A stretch of DNA of 64,000 nucleotides from a virus: IMG/VR virus record IMGVR_UViG_3300030333_002466, positions 22,716 to 86,715 of that record; one strand, 5' to 3'. Under the pieces are notes generated by a model that was not told the DNA's origin, ran no database searches, and worked only from the letters and a program-made list of their open reading frames with translations. Shown here one piece after another: positions 26,121 through 31,363 of the stretch (position 1 is the stretch's first letter; every line of letters starts with the position of its first letter). The position numbers and the translations under genes were made by a program.

Positions 26121-26177
26121 TTATGGGTACAAAGATACCCAATCTGGTTTTTCACGGTTAGTCCATTCAACTCTCAT
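26121..26177 (-). CDS. Possible short ORF upstream of the divergent region
   Basis: 18 aa from the ATG at 26177 (MRVEWTNREKPDWVSLYP). The frame continues upstream without a stop past 26270 (FLVEWRSRERP and earlier) but has no ATG; a GGAG followed by GTG near 26255 is in another frame. It could be a real small gene with an unusual start or a decayed one. Confidence 0.25.
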   Translation of the reverse strand: MRVEWTNREKPDWVSLYP

Positions 26178-26413
26178 AGGACGTTCACGACTACGCCATT
26201 CTACAAGAAAAGTTGCAGGATAGTAGAATATCTGTACAATAATTGCAAGTATTCTTTCACAATAATTCTCCAATAACCTATAGATATTAATAGATAGTAG
26301 AAGATAGTAAATTAACCTTATAGAATATCTATAGAATACTTACAAGGTTATTGTAAGGATAGGATAGCATGGCTACTCGCCTGCTGTCAAGCTTAGATTC
26401 TAGAAAAATTTAC
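26178..26413. other. AT-rich divergent intergenic region
   Basis: No convincing gene. It contains repeated ATAGAATATCT/TCTATAGAATACTTA words (26222-26345), the same vocabulary as the divergent region at 58.98-59.10 kb, which suggests a shared regulatory or unwinding role. Confidence 0.5.
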
Positions 26414-26454
26414 TTGACACCTACCTTTGTTGTGCTTACAATGTGCACACATTG
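26414..26454 (+). promoter_or_regulatory. Consensus sigma70 promoter with palindrome over the start site
   Basis: TTGACA (26414-26419), 17 nt, TACAAT (26437-26442). A 7-bp inverted repeat CAATGTG-CA-CACATTG (26439-26454) overlaps the -10 and the expected start. It opens the plus-strand early region. Confidence 0.85.
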
Positions 26455-26477
26455 AGAGAACACAAGGAGATTATTTT

Positions 26478-26705
26478 ATGTTGCTTAACAAAGGTGATGC
26501 GTTCGTTCTCACCAAAGACTACCTTGCACTTGATGCAGGTACTGTGTGTCTTTGTGAGGAATCTGAGGCAGACACAGATGCAGAGTTTTGTATTTTCGCT
26601 GCAACACCTATTGGACTTCTACTAGTGCCTTGTGACAGTATTCGTGCTTACACAGTGGAAGATCACATAAAGTTTATGGAGGTTTACAATGAGTCTGCAC
26701 AATGA
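26478..26705 (+). CDS. Small hypothetical protein
   Basis: 75 aa from the ATG at 26478 (AAGGAG upstream); the longer frame overlaps the promoter. Acidic beta-rich sequence (DAFVLTKDYLALDAGTVCL) like small SH3-type folds, but no family is assigned. Confidence 0.6.
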   Translation: MLLNKGDAFVLTKDYLALDAGTVCLCEESEADTDAEFCIFAATPIGLLLVPCDSIRAYTVEDHIKFMEVYNESAQ

Positions 26706-26958
26706 GATTATGAACATCCCATGCAAGACAGGTGATCCACGTTTTATGTCTATGGCAGAGGAAGCTAACCAGTATCAATACAAAGAAGGTCACCGTGATG
26801 CTCGTCATGCTGCTGCTGAATTATCTCTAAAGTATGAACGTGCCTTAGAACAGGCTATGGAAGCCCTCAAGGAAATTGTAAGGGGTGGTTCTGATTATGA
26901 TTCTCATTACTGTGAGTTGAGTCTGAAAGGGATTGAAAATATTTTAAAAGATGGTTGA
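26689..26958 (+). CDS. Small helical hypothetical protein
   Basis: 89 aa, GGAGG site, 17-nt overlap with the previous gene. Contains HRDARHAAAELSLKYERALEQ, a predicted amphipathic helix. Found in the first transcription unit of the early region; function unknown. Confidence 0.6.
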   Translation: MSLHNEIMNIPCKTGDPRFMSMAEEANQYQYKEGHRDARHAAAELSLKYERALEQAMEALKEIVRGGSDYDSHYCELSLKGIENILKDG

Positions 26959-26984
26959 CACAAGTAGAAGTAATCAGTAAACTG
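26955..26984 (+). promoter_or_regulatory. Sigma70-like promoter with CAGT-AA-ACTG palindrome at -10
   Basis: TTGACA (26955-26960), 17 nt, TAAACT (26978-26983), with CAGTAAACTG (26975-26984) over the -10. The -35 overlaps the preceding stop codon. Confidence 0.65.
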
Positions 26985-27108
26985 TAATTCCAGTGTTGAG
27001 AAACACTTTCTAGAAACTTTAACCACTAGCGGAGGGTAGCTCTATGTAACACTTAAATCCTAAACTTTTTAAGACTAAATAGAGACTAGATAAAATTAGA
27101 AATTAGAG

Positions 27109-27147
27109 TTGACAAAATAGCGAGGGTCACATACAATTTGGCCCTCG
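27109..27147 (+). promoter_or_regulatory. Consensus sigma70 promoter of the SPFH gene with inverted repeat
   Basis: TTGACA (27109-27114), 17 nt, TACAAT (27132-27137). CGAGGG (27121-27126) pairs with CCCTCG (27142-27147) around the -10. Confidence 0.85.
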
Positions 27148-27174
27148 TTTCTAAAAACAGGTGGAGGAAAATTT

Positions 27175-28143
27175 ATGGAAAATGTGAAAAAAGGTTGGTC
27201 TACAGGTAAGATCGTTGGATGGGTAGGTGTCGGTATTATGTCCCTATTCCTTCTGGTTGCTGGTCTGAGTTCGTTCTATGTTCTTGAAGAATATGAGCGT
27301 GGTGTTGTTACTCGTCTCGGTAATGTAAGCCATGTGGCTACTCCCGGTCTGAATTGGAAGGTGCCATTCGTTGACTCTGTACATGTTGCCGATACTCGTG
27401 TAGAATCATTCTCACGTAACCAATCGGTAGGTACAAAGGATGGTCAGGCTTTTGAGAATGTGAACTTCACATTTACTCATAAAATCTTGACAGACAGTGA
27501 TAGTATCCTTAAACTGTATGAACAGTTTGGGCCTAACTTTGACTACGAAGGTCGGGTACTTTCTGCACTAGCACTTGATCGAGCTAAGGCTGTAGTTGGT
27601 CAGTATCCTATGGAAGAATTCATGCCCAAACGTGAAGAAATCCGTATGAAAGCTTTTAACGCTGTTCGTGAGGCTGCTGAACAATATGGCGTAACTGTTC
27701 AAGAAGTTCAATTGGCTGATGTGCAGTTCTCTAGCAAGTATAAGGCTCGTTTGGAACAGGTAGCTGCTGCTCGTGCAAGAGCTGAAGAAGCTAAACAGCA
27801 AGAACGTGAAGCTGCGTTTGTAGCTGCAAAAGAGGTTGAGCTTGCTCGTGGTCGTGCTGAAGCCAAAGAACGGGCTGCTGATGCTCAGGCTTATCAGACT
27901 CGTGTAGAGTCTACTGAGACTGCTGCTGCTATTCAGCGAGAGGGTGAGGCCAAGGCTGCTGCTCTTAAGGCTCAGGCAAGCGTTCTGGCTAATTCTAAGG
28001 GACTTGTAGAGTTTACTCAGGCTGAAGCTATGAAGAATTGGGATGGTAAGTTTAACCCCAACGTAGCAATGTTTGGCGGTGATGGTGGTGGAGCAGGTCT
28101 GCTTCCTTTCCTAAACGTGAGTGATCAAATCTCAAAAAAGTAA
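27175..28143 (+). CDS. SPFH-domain (prohibitin/HflC-like) membrane protein
   Basis: 322 aa. N-terminal TM segment (IVGWVGVGIMSLFLLVAGLSSFYV), then the SPFH domain (EEYERGVVTRLGNVSHVATPGLNWKVPF is typical of prohibitins), a long Ala/Glu/Arg coiled coil (residues 195-270) and a Gly-rich tail. Host SPFH proteins form ring or cage assemblies that control FtsH or membrane domains. A phage copy could protect phage proteins from FtsH or organise infected-cell membranes. Confidence 0.85.
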   Translation: MENVKKGWSTGKIVGWVGVGIMSLFLLVAGLSSFYVLEEYERGVVTRLGNVSHVATPGLNWKVPFVDSVHVADTRVESFSRNQSVGTKDGQAFENVNFTFTHKILTDSDSILKLYEQFGPNFDYEGRVLSALALDRAKAVVGQYPMEEFMPKREEIRMKAFNAVREAAEQYGVTVQEVQLADVQFSSKYKARLEQVAAARARAEEAKQQEREAAFVAAKEVELARGRAEAKERAADAQAYQTRVESTETAAAIQREGEAKAAALKAQASVLANSKGLVEFTQAEAMKNWDGKFNPNVAMFGGDGGGAGLLPFLNVSDQISKK

Positions 28144-28154
28144 TTGAGAAGCCC

Positions 28155-28192
28155 TTGACACAAAAGCCCTGTAGAGGTATGCTTTGCAGGGC
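28155..28192 (+). promoter_or_regulatory. Sigma70-like promoter with inverted repeat across -10
   Basis: TTGACA (28155-28160), 17 nt, TATGCT (28178-28183). GCCCTG (28166-28171) and CAGGGC (28187-28192) flank the -10. Confidence 0.75.
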
Positions 28193-28218
28193 AAATCGAA
28201 ACAAAGGAGAATGGAATT

Positions 28219-28464
28219 ATGGCATTTGGAAAAAGTAAACAACCAAAGACTGTAGCTCAGATTACTCAGGGTCTTCAAACAATGTTGGATGATCTGAGTG
28301 TAGCTGAAGCACAGTTTCAAGAAAAACAACGCAAAAACGAGGAAGAAATTGCTCGTCGCGCTGCTGAAAACAAGGACATTGAATCTGAACTAAAAACCAA
28401 TGGCCGTGTCTCTGCAAAATTCAAAGAACTTTTGGGTATGGAGGTTGACAAAGATGGCGAATGA
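28219..28464 (+). CDS. Small coiled-coil protein
   Basis: 81 aa, GGAG site. Mostly charged heptad-like sequence (FQEKQRKNEEEIARRAAENKDIE) predicted to form a coiled coil. Downstream of the SPFH gene with its own promoter; a partner role is possible but unproven. Confidence 0.6.
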   Translation: MAFGKSKQPKTVAQITQGLQTMLDDLSVAEAQFQEKQRKNEEEIARRAAENKDIESELKTNGRVSAKFKELLGMEVDKDGE

Positions 28465-28801
28465 TCCTACAATGGAAGAAATCCTAGCAGCAATGCAGGA
28501 ATTTACAGGTCAGGCATCTGCTGGTGGTGGTTCACTTGAGCAGTATCGGGAGATTCTTCCGATTCTTTTCAAAGAAGGTGATATTGCTACTGAAATGCTT
28601 GACGAAGTAGTTGAGAAGTTTGGGCCTAAGCTTGGTGAATACCTTGACAAAATCCGTGAGTTTATGGTTAAAGGTCAGGTCAACACTTACAAACAGTTGA
28701 CTGAAGGTGGCATTTCACCGGATAATGCAATTCGCCTGATGATTCATCAGCAAGATGTTTTGAATCAAGCTTTCAAGAATATCGAAATTAGTCGAAAATA
28801 A
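28454..28801 (+). CDS. Hypothetical protein
   Basis: 115 aa from the ATG at 28454 (GGAGG upstream, 11-nt overlap with the previous gene). Helical, acidic (YREILPILFKEGDIATEMLDE) with a GQASAGGGS linker near the N-terminus. No family recognised. Confidence 0.6.
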   Translation: MANDPTMEEILAAMQEFTGQASAGGGSLEQYREILPILFKEGDIATEMLDEVVEKFGPKLGEYLDKIREFMVKGQVNTYKQLTEGGISPDNAIRLMIHQQDVLNQAFKNIEISRK

Positions 28802-28804
28802 TAC

Positions 28805-28834
28805 TTGACTTAGGTTGCCTACAGCACTTAAAAT
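28805..28834 (+). promoter_or_regulatory. Possible promoter overlapping a Y-RNA-family element
   Basis: TTGACT (28805-28810), 18 nt, TAAAAT (28829-28834). The -10 lies inside the loop of the 28812-28862 element, so a start here would not transcribe its 5' arm. Confidence 0.45.
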
Positions 28835-28862
28835 ACTTCAACGGTAAAGTAAGAGCAACCTG
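28812..28862 (+). ncRNA. Minimal Y-RNA-family element (no tRNA module)
   Basis: Closing helix AGGTTGC (28812-28818) with GCAACCT (28855-28861), followed by G. The 5' strand continues CTACAGCAC, the family motif, and the 3' side carries AAAGTAAG, as in the copy at 31299. The loop has no tRNA-like module. It lies 16 nt before an ATG, so it is also a 5' leader of that gene. Assignment rests on the pairing and the motif shared with nine other copies. Confidence 0.55.
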
Positions 28863-28877
28863 ATAGTAGGAGATTAT

Positions 28878-29348
28878 ATGGAAATTGGTGATTTATTTGT
28901 TGCAACAAGACCTATTGTTAATGGATTAGGTTGTGTAAGTGCAGGTAAAGTCTTTAAGTTGGTAGAAATTCTTAAATCACAACCTTGGTATCATGCCCCC
29001 ATCTACAGATTTGACCACAAAGATAGTCGTATGGTATTCTCTACATTCTATCCTGAGAAGTGGTTTGAAGCTATGGGCGTTAACGCAAGTCAAGAACAAA
29101 AGAAGGAGAAAATTATGTACGAACAAATGAAACGAGCATTGAAATTGAAACGTGGTGAGCATATTGTTGGTAGTATCGACAAGCAAACTGGTTCGTTGAG
29201 CTTTTCAACTAATCCTAGTAACCACGGTACAAGCTTCCACAAGGCTTTGGCAGAAGCTAAACGTCTTGCAGGTATTGAGACAGGTAAGAAATTTGTAGTA
29301 GTTGAAGTAAAAGCTATTGCATCTGCTGTCGATATCGTGGTAGAGTAA
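28878..29348 (+). CDS. Hypothetical protein, first gene of the Y-RNA cluster
   Basis: 156 aa, AGGAG site. N-terminal part is beta-rich (GDLFVATRPIVNGLGCVSAGKV), C-terminal part mixed with a Ser/Asn-rich stretch (SLSFSTNPSNHGTSF) and KKFVVVEVKAIAS. No family recognised. Flanked on both sides by structured RNA elements. Confidence 0.6.
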   Translation: MEIGDLFVATRPIVNGLGCVSAGKVFKLVEILKSQPWYHAPIYRFDHKDSRMVFSTFYPEKWFEAMGVNASQEQKKEKIMYEQMKRALKLKRGEHIVGSIDKQTGSLSFSTNPSNHGTSFHKALAEAKRLAGIETGKKFVVVEVKAIASAVDIVVE

Positions 29349-29372
29349 CACAATCAAGTCCTCTACGGAGGG

Positions 29373-29494
29373 CTTATTGAAAGATAGCCTGTGGCCCTGC
29401 AAACTGACTACAAAACTTGAGCGGGGTATGTGGTTAGCTCTGAGTCAGCAGAGAAAGGTAGCCCAATCTGCCTCTCAGGCTGTCTTTCAATAAG
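29373..29494 (+). ncRNA. Long-stem structured RNA (L1)
   Basis: A 19-bp helix (29373-29391 with 29476-29494, a single U-G pair) encloses 84 nt. Inside, CTGAC/GTCAG, GAGC/GCTC and CTCTG/CAGAG hairpins can form, and GGG (29423-29426 region) could reach CCC at 29462-29464 as a pseudoknot. There is no coding frame. It ends 4 nt before the next Y-family element, so all four structures in this gap are probably one transcript. Confidence 0.6.
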
Positions 29495-29498
29495 TTTT

Positions 29499-29556
29499 AG
29501 GATGATTACAGCAATTTATACACTAGACTCTTAATCTAACCAGTATATTCATCCTG
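29499..29556 (+). ncRNA. Y-RNA-family element with anticodon-arm-like hairpin (CUU)
   Basis: Closing helix AGGATGA (29499-29505) / TCATCCT (29549-29555), motif TTACAGCAAT on the 5' strand, then TATAC/GTATA pairing. The interior hairpin TAGA-CTCTTAA-TCTA has a 7-nt loop that reads as an anticodon loop: C32, U33, CUU, A37, A38 (Lys). No T or D arm is present. Confidence 0.6.
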
Positions 29557-29563
29557 TATAAAT

Positions 29564-29725
29564 AGACTTTACTTTTCAACTGCTTTAGGGTACTCTGAGA
29601 ATCCTAATGGGAACCGTCAGAGATAGTTAGCATAGGTTTGAAGATTGATCACTTCAAGAACTACCAAGCCCTGACAAATTCTAGATAACTGTCGATAAAA
29701 ACAAAGCAGTTGAAAAGTAAAGTCT
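29564..29725 (+). ncRNA. Long-stem structured RNA (L2) with possible pseudoknot
   Basis: An exact 23-bp helix (29564-29586 with 29703-29725) encloses 116 nt. Interior pairings include CTCTGA/TCAGAG, the hairpin TTGAAG-8nt-CTTCAA, and two interleaved pairs GTCAG/CTGAC and AGTTA/TAACT that would make a pseudoknot. It resembles no RNA family I can name; it is not a group I intron because the P3-P8 order is wrong. Confidence 0.6.
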
Positions 29726-29726
29726 T

Positions 29727-29823
29727 AGAATGTGTCCAGCAAACTAAAAATTTTTCCGCCGAAATTGGAAACGAAGGGTTCGACTCCCCCGTACTAGGCT
29801 AGTGGTAGCCGAAAGACATTCTG
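29727..29823 (+). ncRNA. Y-RNA-family element with T arm-D arm module, no acceptor
   Basis: Closing helix AGAATGT (29727-29733) / ACATTCT (29816-29822), motif CCAGCAA on the 5' strand. Inside, a T arm (GGG-TTCGACT-CCC) precedes a D arm (GGC-TAGTGGTA-GCC) with a short linker and no acceptor stem, the order seen in tRNA-like modules of bacterial Y RNAs. It lies just upstream of the yqeY-like gene. Confidence 0.7.
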
Positions 29824-29845
29824 TTTAATAAATGAGGAGACAATC

Positions 29846-30304
29846 ATGAGTAAGATTCTTGAACAAATTAAAAAAGATCGCTTGCAAGCACGTAAAGATC
29901 GTGATACCTTTACTGCTGTAACACTGACAACTCTGCTTGGTGAAGCATCACCTTCAGGTAACGATACTATCAGCGATAAGGAAGTTCAGAAAGTGATTGA
30001 AAAGTTTGCAAAGAACCAGCGTTCAATGCTTGCTCATGATCTTTCAACACTTCAGCGTAGTGAAATCAACCGAGAGTTGAAGATTTACGAAAAGTATTTG
30101 CCAAAGCAGTTGACAGAGGATGAGATTAAGCGTATTCTCTGCACTGAATACACAGTATATGTGGATGGAAATGGTAAAGGAAACCTTAACGTAGGCTCTG
30201 TCATGCGTTATCTGTCTAGCAACTATGCTGGACAATACGATGGTAAGGTGGCAAGTAAGGTTGCAAAAGAATTTGTTGACAGCATCGGCAACGGTGTGGT
30301 TTAA
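29846..30304 (+). CDS. yqeY: GatB/YqeY-domain protein
   Basis: 152 aa, full length for YqeY. Family features: MSKILEQIKKDRLQARKDRD start, NRELKIYEKYLPKQLTEDEI, then GSVMRYLSSNYAGQYDGKVAS. The YqeY domain is related to the tail domain of the tRNA amidotransferase subunit GatB, which contacts tRNA. Its place between two tRNA-mimicking RNA elements and upstream of the Ro-like gene suggests a link to tRNA or Y-RNA handling, which is inference. Confidence 0.85.
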   Translation: MSKILEQIKKDRLQARKDRDTFTAVTLTTLLGEASPSGNDTISDKEVQKVIEKFAKNQRSMLAHDLSTLQRSEINRELKIYEKYLPKQLTEDEIKRILCTEYTVYVDGNGKGNLNVGSVMRYLSSNYAGQYDGKVASKVAKEFVDSIGNGVV

Positions 30305-30312
30305 TAAGCTTT

Positions 30313-30421
30313 AGGTTCACTTACAGCAATAACTTACTAAAGCCAATCGGGAGGGTTAGGTTCGATTCCTAAATAGGTAGTGTAGTGGTAGCACGCCCGA
30401 CAAAAAGTAAATGTGAACCTG
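30313..30421 (+). ncRNA. Y-RNA-family element, acceptor-less permuted tRNA-Gly(GCC)-like
   Basis: Closing helix AGGTTCAC (30313-30320) / GTGAACCT (30413-30420), motif TTACAGCAAT, second helix TTACT/AGTAA. Then loop GCCAA and anticodon-stem half TCGGG (30347-30351), variable AGGG, T arm TTAGG-TTCGATT-CCTAA, a 5-nt linker in place of the acceptor, U8-A9, D arm GTG-TAGTGGTAG-CAC and the other anticodon-stem half CCCGA (30396-30400). GCCAA matches the tRNA-Gly(GCC) loop, but position 33 is A. Confidence 0.75.
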
Positions 30422-30450
30422 CTCTAATTTAAACTAAGGAGGTATCAACC

Positions 30451-30780
30451 ATGAACGAACAAATAAGTCTAGAAGGTTTCAAGAAATTTGTTTCAGAACA
30501 ACCTGAAGGTGAATCGATTGATCATTGGGGTGGTGGCTGGTGTTCTTGTGCAGTCGGTGCCTATGTTAAAACAACCCTTGGAAAACCTGTTGACAAATCT
30601 TGGGATGATGAGGTACAGTACGTATCAAAGTCGTTCATGAGAGACACTGATAAGGTTCCCTCTGGTTTAGAGAGACTTCTTGCAAACGCTGACCAAGCCA
30701 CTTATAAGTGTCCAACATACGGAGCTTTGAACAAACTACTGGAAAAATATACAGTAGTAGAGGAATTTGAAGTAAGTTAA
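30451..30780 (+). CDS. Hypothetical protein in the Y-RNA cluster
   Basis: 109 aa, AAGGAGG site. Central Gly/Trp/Cys motif (DHWGGGWCSCAVGAYV) and a C-terminal helix. No family recognised. Flanked by two permuted tRNA-like elements. Confidence 0.6.
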   Translation: MNEQISLEGFKKFVSEQPEGESIDHWGGGWCSCAVGAYVKTTLGKPVDKSWDDEVQYVSKSFMRDTDKVPSGLERLLANADQATYKCPTYGALNKLLEKYTVVEEFEVS

Positions 30781-30785
30781 GAATT

Positions 30786-30917
30786 AGATTGATTACAGCA
30801 ATCCTACTATTCCATCCAAAGGACGAGACGCCGTGTTCGATTCCGGCACTCCCCGCCAATTAAACTATGTTATGGGGAGTTGGTGTAGTGGCAGCACACG
30901 TAAGTAATATCAATCTG
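30786..30917 (+). ncRNA. Complete circularly permuted tRNA-Trp(CCA) in a Y-RNA-type stem
   Basis: Closing helix AGATTGAT (30786-30793) / ATCAATCT (30909-30916), motif TTACAGCAAT, TACT/AGTA. The 3' tRNA half comes first: CC-ATCCAAA-GGACG (30812-30825, loop with U33, CCA at 30816-30818, A37), AGAC, a bulged T arm, acceptor ACTCCCC, G73 and CCA (30856-30858). After a 15-nt linker the 5' half follows: GGGGAGT (30874-30880), D arm GTG-TAGTGGCAG-CAC, A26, CGT. Acceptor pairs 7/7. CGT plus CC rebuild the stem CGTCC/GGACG, so the break is between positions 29 and 30. G73 fits Trp. Confidence 0.8.
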
Positions 30918-30935
30918 TTGAACTAGGAGCTTATT

Positions 30936-31154
30936 ATGAAAAAATTGACTGTAGAGGTTTATGAAATTCACGAAAAACTGCCGGAATATGAGTGTGAGAA
31001 TGTTTTGGTATTCACAAGTCATTTTCTAAAAGGTGTAGACGCATTTTATCAAGATGGCAAGTTTTGGTTGGATGATGAACTTGATACGTTTTTCAAGGAA
31101 GATACAATAATTGGTTGGTGTTATTACCCAAAAAAGGAACAAATTATTAAATAA
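30936..31154 (+). CDS. Small hypothetical protein, DUF551-like
   Basis: 72 aa, AGGAG site. The pattern LPEYECENVLVF...FYQDGKFWLDDEL...IIGWCYYP resembles short DUF551-type phage proteins (P-x-Vlv...W...D...V..W.y.P). Function unknown. Lies between the permuted Trp and Pro elements. Confidence 0.6.
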   Translation: MKKLTVEVYEIHEKLPEYECENVLVFTSHFLKGVDAFYQDGKFWLDDELDTFFKEDTIIGWCYYPKKEQIIK

Positions 31155-31159
31155 GTTTT

Positions 31160-31289
31160 AGATTCACTACAGCAATTCTTACTAATGGGGACTGAAGGTC
31201 GCTGGTTCGAATCCAGCCCTGCCGCCCAACTAACGATATGCGGCGGGTAGCTCAGTGGTAGAGCGTCAGTATAAAGTAATGTGAATCTG
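31160..31289 (+). ncRNA. Complete circularly permuted tRNA-Pro(UGG) in a Y-RNA-type stem
   Basis: Closing helix AGATTCAC (31160-31167) / GTGAATCT (31281-31288), motif TACAGCAAT, TTACT/AGTAA. The 3' half begins with anticodon-loop residues TGGGG (UGG at 31186-31188, G37), stem ACTGA, 5-nt variable loop, T arm GCTGG-TTCGAAT-CCAGC, acceptor CCTGCCG, C73, CCA (31226-31228). After 12 nt comes the 5' half: CGGCGGG (31241-31247), U8-A9, D arm GCTC-AGTGGTA-GAGC, G26, TCAGT, A32, U33. C1-G72 and G37 are tRNA-Pro traits. Joining 33 to 34 would give a normal 7-nt loop. Confidence 0.82.
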
Positions 31290-31298
31290 TTAAATAAA

Positions 31299-31348
31299 AG
31301 TTTGCTTACAGCACAAAATTTTGCTAAAGTAAGCATTATCGCAAACTG
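31299..31348 (+). ncRNA. Minimal Y-RNA-family element upstream of the Ro-like gene
   Basis: Closing helix AGTTTGC (31299-31305) / GCAAACT (31341-31347), motif TTACAGCAC, 3' side TAAAGTAAGC. GCTTAC/GTAAGC offers an alternative pairing. It ends 15 nt before the Ro-like start codon, immediately before the AAGGAGG site, so it could act as a Ro-binding autoregulatory leader as well as a released RNA. Confidence 0.55.
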
Positions 31349-31363
31349 AAAGGAGGAAACAAT

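Noticed and set aside
29564-29725. Possible small group I intron (P3/P7-like pairs)
   Set aside because: Interleaved pairs occur in the wrong order for P3-P8, there is no core consensus, and it interrupts no gene.
30313-31289. Spliceosome-like signals (TACTAA, AGTAA) beside the permuted tRNAs
   Set aside because: These words are explained by the TTACT/AGTAA helix of the element and make no sense in a phage.
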